Shown here piece after piece: positions 56,401 to 64,000 of a DNA stretch of 64,000 bases. A model generated the notes under the pieces. That model did not search any database and was not told the origin of the DNA. It saw nothing but the letters and a program-made list of their open reading frames with translations. The position numbers and the translations under genes were made by a program. Source of the DNA: Tricholoma matsutake. Taxonomy: Eukaryota; Basidiomycota; Agaricomycetes; Agaricales; Tricholomataceae. Position 1 is the stretch's first letter, and each line of letters starts with the position of its first letter. The DNA lies in assembly GCA_026075535.2 (NCBI GenBank), contig AP026550.1, positions 4,278,001-4,342,000 on the forward strand. The letters are read 5' to 3'.

Positions 56401-57066
56401 GTGATACTCAGGCGGAATCTCGGAAAGGTCAGAAGAGTTAGTGGAATGGGCAGAGTGGGCGGATAACCCTTCTGGAGTGAAGGTCATCTGAAAAGCTACT
56501 GCCCCAGGAAGTTTGCTAGCACGTGCATAAGCGGCAGCATTGATGAAGGAGATGTCGGGAGGTGTAAACTTAGGAGGAATGGGGGATTCGGAAAATGCAG
56601 AAGAGTCGAGGATTTCTACTGGAAGATTCAGGGACAAAGGTGACGTCAGGGGTGCTGGACCTCTATGATCTGCAGAGTGGAAAGCGAGTTGGCTTGAAGA
56701 CCAGTCAATCAACAGATTGTATTGCTTCAGCCAGTTATGACCGAGTATGGCAGAACAGGAAGAGTCGAGCGAGGTTACATAAAATGACAAATTGAATACT
56801 TCACCGGCAGGGAAGGTGACCAGAAGTTTGACGATCTGTGTTATGGTGGAGTTGCAAGTTCCATCAAAGAGTCGTAAACTGATCGGGTTAATGGATTCCA
56901 TGCTGAGTTGGTTATTCAACACGAAAGAGGAGTCAAGGAAGCAGTGGGAGGAGCCAGAGTCAATAAGGGTTTGGAAAGGGGCAGAAGATTCAGGAAAGGT
57001 TAAAAGAATGGTTAAGGAGTCAGGGTCGGAAAGAGTGGACACGTTGAGACGAATGTAGGCAGCCAA
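53437..57066 (-). pseudogene. Pol of chromovirus B, two internal TGA codons
   Basis: Single frame from about 57120 to TAA 53437. TGA at 54592-54594 (CGA in A) and 53683-53685 (CAA in A). Protease DSGSSHCFLD; RT with intact YLDD; RNase H LETDASDYALA; integrase zinc region CKSCTTCK. The second catalytic block reads CNRGSKF where A has CDWGSEF, so the integrase Asp is Asn. Chromodomain YEIAKVLDSRVD. Its last part has no frameshift, unlike A. Confidence 0.92.
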
Positions 57067-57122
57067 GTGGGTAAGGTCAATGCAACCCCCAGCCCCAATG
57101 GCTGTATCCTGAGGGTTGTGGA

Positions 57123-58514
57123 CTATTTTTCCGAGTCTGTAGTCTTGGGAATGACAGTGGATGCACGGGCTTTTGCAGCTTTGGATTTCAGGCAGTTTCC
57201 TGCTACATGCCCTTCCTCACCGCAGTAGAGACAAAGTCGTTCTCTCATGCAACGTTCTCGTTCCTCCCCAGTAGGCTTGCCGTTCTTCCCCAACTTATCG
57301 GAGATGGACAACTTGGGCTTGTCCTGGGAAGTGTTCTTTGTTGCGGAAGACTGCTGGTTGGAGGTGTTACCGCGGGCGGAGTTTGAAGATGCTTGGTTTG
57401 TTGACAGGGAAGGGCTTTTTGAAGAGTCCTTACGACTAGAGTTAGTGATGTTACTGGAATTCTTTGTTTCGAAACGGGATTCATCTTCTTGCATCCAGTA
57501 GATGTCGTCGCTGTCCTGTGCTTTCAAGCGCAGTTCTGCGAGAGTATTGGGTTTACCACCCCGGAGAACTTCTATGCAAAGCCGGAGTGGAAGACTGCAG
57601 AAATAGCGGTCGCGAAGGGCTGCTTCATTCCAGTTGACCCTAGAAGCTAATTCCCAGAAGTCAACATTATATTTTGTGATACGACCACCTTTCTTCATTG
57701 CTAAATCAGAGAGAGCTTTTTCCGCATCTCCGACTGGGTCGTGCGGACCAAAGTTGCTTTCCAGCTCAGCGAGGAAAGCTTCGTAGTCCCACATCCAGTG
57801 TGCAGAATCTGTCAGGTCATTCAGACCAGGCTCAAACCAACTGAGAGCTGATCCCTCAAGATAAGAAAGGATGAATATGATCTTTTTCTCATCAGAGGAA
57901 AATACGTGTGGACAGTCGCAGAAATGAAGATTGCAGGAGACTAAGAAGTCTCTAAGTTTCTTTGGATTGGCACCGTCAAAAGTGTCGGGGTCGCAAACTT
58001 TGATTTTTTTGGTCTTGGGTGTGTTATTCTGATGAAGGGTGCGGATACTCTCCGAGAGGTTGTAAAGGACATCTATGAACCTATCCCCTGGGTCAGGGTT
58101 TTCCCCCGCGGGAGGTTGATCCTCAGGATCATTGGGATCAGGGTCACCCCCAGGGCCGTCAGGACCACTAGGGTCGTCGGGTCCACCGGGGGGTCCATCC
58201 TCTAGACCAGGATCTTCCAACCCGAAGGGTTCAGGCTGGTTGATGCCTCCTATGTACTCAAGGGGAGTTCTTGATCAAAAACCTTCTGGGTTGCCGGAAG
58301 GTTGCGGGGCATGGGCGGACATGAGGTTGGCACTGATTGAGGGAGCTCCTGAGCCGATTTGTTGAAAGATGTCTGAGGGTCTGGAAGACACTCCAAAAGT
58401 AGTGGCGGGTCGAGGGTCGGAAAGGGTGGATCACTGGATTGCAGAGATCCCTGGAATAGTACCAGCATGTTGGGAGTTTCTTGTTGTGCGCTGGCGGGTC
58501 TCGGTAGGGGTCAT
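57123..58514 (-). pseudogene. Gag of chromovirus B
   Basis: Start MTPTETRQRTTRN at 58514; TAG at 57123. TGA codons near 58431 (CGA in A) and at 58275-58277 (same codon as the first TGA in A); after that 365 codons are open. Zinc knuckle CLYCGEEGHVAGNC near 57190-57235. The stop overlaps GGAAAAATAG, with pol in the -1 frame. Confidence 0.9.
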
Positions 58515-58554
58515 AGAGAGGAAATGGACAAGTGAAGTGTGAGTTCATATATAC

Positions 58555-59260
58555 TGTTAAGAACTGATCCTAGAGGCCGCTTCAGAATCCGACCGGACAC
58601 TGCGGGTGATGATAGCGGGAGATTGTTGGGTCAATGCGGATTCTGTGGGAGGGGGAACAGAAAGGACTTGGCTTCAGCTTGTAAGAAGCTGCACCCTTCA
58701 CCTTGTCTGGTGTCCTAATTTCAAGTTGAGGGTTTAGAGGTAGGAGCAGGAAAGTGTGGGTAAATGCAGGGAGGAGTACGGAGGGACTTAGGTTGAGTTC
58801 AGATGAGACTAGAACTTTGGAGGGAGACTAGAGGTTGAGTCAAATGTAGTTCAGACTCTTAGAGGACAGGGGTTGGAGTAGAAGGAGGTTTTAGATTGGC
58901 AGGGTAAAGTCGAGTCTATGTCGATATACGAACTGAGGAATACAAGGCAAAACTAACTGAGCTTAAATACTGTAGTCCGGAATAATGCGGAACAGGAATG
59001 AAGACTGTGGCAGTGTCTCGACTGCATAGATAAATTACCTACGGGAGCCGCACAGGAATCCATAGTCGAATTTGCAATAGAGATGGCAGCCTTGGAAAGG
59101 CAGCCATGGATGCTGTACAAGGCGGCCTGATGCACAGCAGCGTGGGCAGTGCAAGGTGGCCGGGAACAAAATTGGGAGGCGTAGACAAAAGTCATGTTCG
59201 ACATGCGGGAAAGAGTTGGATGGATGCGGGTTCCAATCGGGCGAGGAACGGTTCTTGACA
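58555..59260 (-). repeat. 5' LTR of chromovirus B
   Basis: 706 bp; flanked by ACAAC. Confidence 0.95.
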
Positions 59261-60375
59261 ACAACAAAATACTCATACAAAAATAGATTTGGTTATATCT
59301 TGCTCAATTCTTAACCATTTTTTTATGAACCAGAGGTCAAATTCACCGGATTTTATGTGGGAACATGGTCCAATATATGTTCCCACGATAAAACCGGTCC
59401 TAATAAGTTTAGACCAGTTTTCTTCAGTTTTACAACATTTTTCAAAATGGAAAGACTGCTAACTGAACTGCAAAAGACCAGTCCATAAATAGACCACTGG
59501 TCCAGTCTTTTCCGGTCCAATTCAGTCCAATTTCAGTCTTTTTTTTGGTCCTATGGACTGGACCCTTCAACACTAAGGGGTATACCCTTGTGTTTTTGGG
59601 CTAAGGGTATGAGGGGTAAGGGTAGGGGTTTGGAAGTTCATACCCTTGCATACCCCTATGCCCTTAATAAGGGTACAGGGGTATGCCCATGGTATCCTTA
59701 TGTAAGAATATCATTTGATTTTTTCAGCTACAAACACTCATATTCAAGATTTTCATCAATTAAATTCAGATTTTGGGATTGTCCAACATGATAATGGCTT
59801 TCATATGTTAATAAGAGGTATTAATATGTGATATTAATACTAAATACAATAGTTATCAACACTTTTCAAATGAATTTTGCTCTAAATATGTTGATTTTGT
59901 GCCAAACCTTTGTATCCTTGACAAACCCTCCCATACCCTTGGCAACCCTTATATGTTTCCATGCCCTTACCCCTAAGGGTAGGGTGTTCAGGGGTAGGGG
60001 TAAGGGTATGAGATTTGACACCCAGGGGTAACCCCTGCCTTGCCCTATGAGTTACAGACACAACTTGAATGGAATGTACTTTGTTTGAACCATAACTAGG
60101 TCAAATCTTGATGAAATCTCTTAAAAGTTGAGCCAAACAATGGGGAATTACAGTACCTAACCCAACATACAATGGCTATACTGTCTGGATAATGGTCACC
60201 GAGATACATATGGGTTATATAAGTATGACAAATTTTACAACAAAAAACTGGTCTTAGTCGGTCTGGTTACAGTCCCCCAATATCTGGGTTGGTCCTAGAC
60301 TGGTTCTAGCCATGGTCTACCCATTTTTGGATCAAAAAACCGGACCTAACTGGACCTTAAATCACTAAATGCTGC

Positions 60376-60987
60376 TAAAGCCAAGGCAGCCTATGAGAAA
60401 ATGAAGACTGGCAATGTTGTTGCGGCAGCTTTTGAGGAGGATGAGGATAACAAAGAATTCACTGATGGAGAGCTTGGCTCAGAAGAGGGTGATGAGTATG
60501 TTCCCCATAAATCCTCATTCCCCACTCACTTGCAGTGGACATGCTGTGTGGATGCACCATTCATGTGTGGATGCACCATTCATGTGTGGATGCACCATTC
60601 ATGTGTGGATGCACCATTCATGTGTGGATGCACCATTCATGTGTGGATGCACCATTCATGTGTGCTCCCACCCTGGTGTCCACCCTTATTGACCATGGAT
60701 CTGCCCCAGTCTTGATATCTGAAGATCTCATCAGAATCCTCAGCCTACAACATCACAAACTATTCAAACCCATTACTGTTTCTGGTTCATTTGCAAAAAA
60801 AGAAGGACTCTAGCCTGATATCATCCAAGTATTGTAAATTACATCTGCAGTCTCCTGATTCTGCCTGGACGTTGCACGTCTTGAACATGATCATCTGTCC
60901 TGTGCTTCACACCAAACTCATCCTTGGCCTTGACTTCCTTGTTACAAATAAAATAGTTGTTGATGCTGAACTACATATCGCAATTGC
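60376..60987 (+). pseudogene. Element H, gag end and protease
   Basis: After the nest the gag frame continues (KAKAAYEKMKTG), becomes acidic, passes through a 19-bp tandem array and enters a retropepsin-like domain with LIDHGSAPVLIS as active-site motif. It then reads LHVLNMIICPVLHTKLILGLDFLV, the usual C-terminal block of this protease type. Confidence 0.7.
60547..60660 (+). repeat. Six perfect copies of a 19-bp tandem repeat
   Basis: Unit TGTGGATGCACCATTCATG, six identical copies with no substitution, ending exactly at 60660. All three plus frames stay open through it. Confidence 0.98.
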
Positions 60988-62020
60988 TAAGGCAGGGCAG
61001 GGGTACAGGTAACACCGTGATAATGTGGTCACAGGTATGCTTGGGTATGGGTATGGGTTCCAGATTGCCATATCCATGCAACACTGTACCCTTATCCCAT
61101 GGGTTTATGGGTATCCAGGTACCAAACTTCTGGTCAGGTGAGTGATCATATGACCTTGTTGATTCTCTTTTGAAAACCTTTTCTCACATCCTTCTAGGCA
61201 ACTACAAGCACCACCGTCCCCTCCCTTGCTGCAAATGTGAGCAGAGGGGTTCTTGACTCTGTTCTTGGCAACTATGGCTACCACCCCCTCTGTTGCCAGA
61301 GGGGCTTGTCTGGTCCACCAGCAGCAACCCCCCCCCCCCTCCACCACTTCAAACATGAGGAAGGGGCTTGTCTTGTCCACCAACAGCTACCACCACCCCC
61401 TCATCACCTCAAACATGAGGAGGGGGCTTGTCTCATCCACCAGCAGTGACCCCCCCCCCCCTCCATCACTCCAAACATGAGGAGGGGCTTCATCTCAACC
61501 ACTAACAGCCACACCGCCCTCTGTCACCTCAAACATGAGGAGGGGGCTTGTCTCATCCATCAGCAGTGACCACCCCCCCTCTGTCACTCCAAATGCAAGG
61601 AGGGGCTTCATCTCAACCACTAACAGCCACCACCCCCCCTCCGTCACCTCAAATGCAAGGAGGGGGTTCATCTCATCCTCTAACAGCCACCACCACCCCT
61701 CGTCACCTCAAATGCAAGCGGGGGATTTGTATCATCCTCCAATGGCCACCACTACCCCACCCTTACCCCAAACGTGAGCAGGTGGGGTACCCTTTCATAG
61801 ATAAATAGATGTATGACTATAATATATAATATATATCTATATTGTAGACTATGTACTTGGAAACCCACGGTACTAACCGTGGGTTTTGAGTAAACCCTTG
61901 AATCTCACAGGTAACCCACAAAAAACCATGGGGGACACCATACCCTTACCCAAAGGGGTGCGGTGTTCACAGGTACGGGTACCACAAAATTTACCCGAGG
62001 GTTACTCCTGCCATGCCCTA
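60988..62020. mobile_element. hAT-like family 2 element in H
   Basis: Ends TAAGGCAGGGCAGGGGTA and ACTCCTGCCATGCCCTA; exact 8-bp duplication GCAATTGC (60980-60987, 62021-62028). Shares ends and GGGTA-type motifs with element E. The interior is a degenerate tandem array; no transposase. Confidence 0.9.
61230..61790 (+). repeat. Degenerate tandem array of about 65-bp units
   Basis: About eight units of the type CACCTCAAACATGAGGAGGG, then GGCTTGTCTCATCCACCAGC and a C-rich block. Alternating versions (CTTGTCTCATCC and CTTCATCTCAACC) suggest a two-unit higher-order pattern. Poly-C runs vary in length. Confidence 0.85.
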
Positions 62021-62289
62021 GCAATTGCAAAAGAATCAAACTTTGACCTCCTCAATCCCCATGACCCCACTAAGAGCAGAAAATCAACCACAATCATGCC
62101 TCACCAACAGCAGAAGCAAGAAAAGCATGAGATTCATGAAGGACAAGGAAACTGAGAAGACTTGTCCACATGGAGCTCATGAATCTGTTTGCAGAAAATG
62201 AACACCGCTTTGACTTTGAGAGGCACTCAGTTGGTCCCCCTGACATTGTGGCTGTAATCAAAACCTGAATCACCCAGCTGGCTGCCAAA

Positions 62290-63665
62290 GTGGTCCTTCA
62301 CTGCTTGGATAAAATATTCAAGAACACATTCATGGACATGCAGCAGATCTCCCAAAGGACATTTATCACAACATTGAGCTCAAACTGGGAGCACCAATTT
62401 CCACAGCACAAGCCTACTCATGCCCTCACAAGTACCGAACAGGGCTGGAAGATGCTAATAGACCAACATTTTGCAGTGGGACACATCAGGCCATCATCCT
62501 CACCTTACACTTTGCCCTCTTTCATCATCCCAAAGTCAGACCCCTCCATACTTCCAAGGTGGGTCAATGACTACTGTCACCTAAACTGCCTTACAATACC
62601 TGACAACTATCCCCTCCCACAGATTGAAGATATTCTGGTGGACTGCGCAAAGGGAAAGGTCTGGGGGAAAATTGACATGACAAATTTATTTTTCCAAATG
62701 TTGGTAAATCCAGATCACATAAAGTACACAGCAACACTAACACCTTTTGGACTATGGGAATGGGTAGTCATGCCCATGGGGTTATGGAACTCAAATGCAC
62801 CAGTGCTGAGTGACATTGGCCCTGCAGGATCTCATCGGCTGAATATGCCATGTGTATGTGGACAACATCATTATCTGGTTGTCAACTCTTGCCAAACACA
62901 AACAGAATATTGTCCTGGTCCTAGAAGTGCTGTGGAAGGCAGAGTTATTCTGCTTGCTCAAGAAATCAAAACTGTTCATGACAGAAATTGATTTTCTTGG
63001 CCATCACATTTCAACATGGGGGATTGAAGTGGACTCCAGCAAGGTCGATCGTATACTGAAATGGCTGATGCCCAGATCCGCAAAACATGTCCACCAATTC
63101 TTGTGGATCATCAGATACATCTCCACATTCCTGCCACAATTAGCTGAACATACGACAGTCCTCACACCATTAACCAGAAAAGAATGCAATGCAAACTTCC
63201 CACTGTGGACAACAGATCACCAGTATGTTTTTGATGCTATAAAAGCCCTAGTAGCTGGGTGTGACTGCCTTACTACAATCAATCATGAAGACCCTGGTGA
63301 AAATAAAATCTTTGTTACCTGTGATGCTAGTAAGTGATGCACTGGTTGCTTTTGACAGCTGTGCCCTATCTGGCATGGAACTCAAATATCCAGTTCACAA
63401 ACAGGAAATGCTGGTGATTGTGTGCACATTGAAGAAATGGTGAGTGGACCTTCTTGGCTCTCATATCAAAATATTCACAGATCACCAAATGCTGCAAAAT
63501 TTTGATTATCAGAAAGACTTATCAAAACACCAAGCACATTGGATGGAGTACCTATCACACTATGAATACACCATCACTTACCCACCTGGTGAGGACAACA
63601 CCGTTGCTGATGCACTCTCATGGCTACCAGAAAGCCAGAACAATGGACAAAACACCATGAGATAG
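62290..63665 (+). pseudogene. Element H reverse transcriptase and RNase H
   Basis: RT reads LTIPDNYPLPQIEDILVD, GKIDMTNLFFQMLV (the first Asp block) and TPFGLWEWVVMPMGL. After a frame change near 62800 the active site is YVDN (expected YVDD), so the second Asp is Asn. EIDFLGHHIS, then IFVTCDASK, begins RNase H, a frame change follows near 63340, then YPVHKQEMLVIVCTLKKW, and HQAHWMEYLSHYEYTITYPPG and VADALSW close the domain at 63665. Confidence 0.85.
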
Positions 63666-64000
63666 CTTCAGTTTTCACAGATGAGAGCAACCCCAAGTTC
63701 CTCGTGAGCATCAAAAATGGATACAAAATTGATTCTTGGTGCACCAGAATTCTAGACAATCTTAAGCATGGCATACTTGATGAAAAGCTGGGAATCTCAT
63801 TCAAGAATGGGCTCTTATTTATAGGCTCATGACTAGCCATACCCAAGTACAAAACACTTTGTGAAGACCTTTTCGACTAGCTCATGACAACCTCAGGCAC
63901 TTTAAGGGCCTCAAATCCTACCTCTTGCTCAGAAACAAATTTTATTGGCCACACATGAGACATGATCTACTTAATGCATATGTACCTGCATGTTTTGATT
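63666..64000 (+). pseudogene. Element H integrase, N-terminal part
   Basis: Reads FLVSIKNGYKIDSWCTRILDNL, GISFKNGLLFIGS, a TGA, then LAIPKYKTLCEDLF, LAHDNLRHFKGLKSY and FYWPHMRHDLLNAYVPAC at the window edge, the usual start of a gypsy integrase zinc-binding region. The catalytic core lies outside. Confidence 0.7.

Larger units (their letters stand above)
51476..59260 (-). mobile_element. Chromovirus B, relative of A, innermost of the nest
   Basis: LTRs 51476-52181 and 58555-59260 are both 706 bp. Exact target duplication ACAAC is at 51471-51475 and 59261-59265. Same organisation as A including the antisense spliced gene. Inactivated by TGA codons and an integrase Asp-to-Asn change. Confidence 0.95.
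50946..59575. mobile_element. hAT-like family 1 element C, inside E
   Basis: Starts TAGTGTTTAAGGGTCCAGTC, ends GACTGGACCCTTCAACACTA; exact 8-bp duplication AGGGGTAT (50938-50945, 59576-59583). Own sequence about 840 bp after removing chromovirus B, nearly the length of copy 1a (838 bp), which it resembles along its length, for example ACAACAAAATACTCATAC. Confidence 0.92.
50927..60047. mobile_element. hAT-like family 2 element E, inside D
   Basis: Ends TAAGGCAAGGCAGGGG and CCCCTGCCTTGCCCTA; exact 8-bp duplication TGAGTTAC (50919-50926, 60048-60055). Own sequence about 480 bp, rich in AGGGGTA/TACCCCT and AAGGGTA motifs. Interrupted by element C 19 bp from its left end. Confidence 0.9.
50465..60367. 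mobile_element. hAT-like family 1 element D, host of the nested set
   Basis: Starts TAGTGTTTTAAGGTCTGGTC, ends GGACCTTAAATCACTA; exact 8-bp duplication AATGCTGC (50457-50464, 60368-60375). Own sequence about 774 bp (50465-50926 and 60048-60367) once element E is removed. Confidence 0.9.
49560..64000 (+). mobile_element. Gypsy-type retroelement H, degraded, runs off the window
   Basis: Plus-strand gag (49707-50464, continued at 60376), protease, reverse transcriptase (62290-62850), RNase H and the start of integrase (to 64000). Interrupted by the nested set D/E/C/B (50465-60367) and by a family 2 hAT (60988-62020). The sequence differs from A/B and F/G, so it is a third gypsy lineage. LTRs were not found in the window. 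Confidence 0.82.

Noticed and set aside
60401..60813. Cys-rich small protein (repeated VWMHHSC/CGCTIH) that could pass for a secreted peptide
   Set aside because: All three frames of the 19-bp array are open, and the frame is part of retroelement gag/protease.

Overview
The window looks like nuclear DNA of an agaricomycete (mushroom-forming) fungus. Short GT-AG introns of about 35-65 bp break up ordinary eukaryotic genes at the left end. The rest is a dense retroelement compartment with typical basidiomycete families (chromovirus Ty3/gypsy, Ty1/copia, hAT, RecQ-like helicase, DUF6589, MYND-finger proteins).

Bases 1-6114 are a conventional gene region: the 3' part of an Ataxin-10/CTR86 homolog (+), a convergent Leo1 gene of the Paf1 complex (-), and a conserved unnamed 386-residue gene (+). 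A weak, possibly broken, multi-exon gene follows (6331-7192).

From about 7.7 kb to the end nearly everything is mobile DNA or genes broken by it. An inactive copia element with 5-bp target duplications (7729-14058) lies beside a RecQ-like helicase pseudogene (14064-24559). That pseudogene is split by chromovirus A (14568-22295) and by a hAT-like element (22509-23099). A DUF6589 pseudogene (24571-27880, -) converges on the helicase. A MYND-finger pseudogene (28200-48720, +) is split by chromovirus G (28926-46526, -). G itself contains a hAT element (34032-35728) and a relative in opposite orientation, chromovirus F (37160-45334, +). A third gypsy lineage, H (about 49560 to the window end, +), is split by a Russian doll of four further elements: hAT-1 D > hAT-2 E > hAT-1 C > chromovirus B (51476-59260). 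Each level is proven by matching target-site duplications.

The most unusual content is in chromoviruses A and B. Between pol and the 3' LTR both carry an antisense, intron-containing gene. Splicing creates a six-cysteine cluster spaced exactly like a fungal Zn(II)2Cys6 domain, flanked by a charged coiled coil and an acidic tail. Chromovirus F is also notable: one pol frame of about 1,460 codons, interrupted only by TGA codons, reached through a canonical -1 slippery site, and followed by two accessory ORFs (double zinc knuckle with a SUMO-interaction-like motif; small membrane protein).

Decay across the compartment is dominated by CpG to TpG/CpA change, as expected of cytosine-methylated, silenced transposons.
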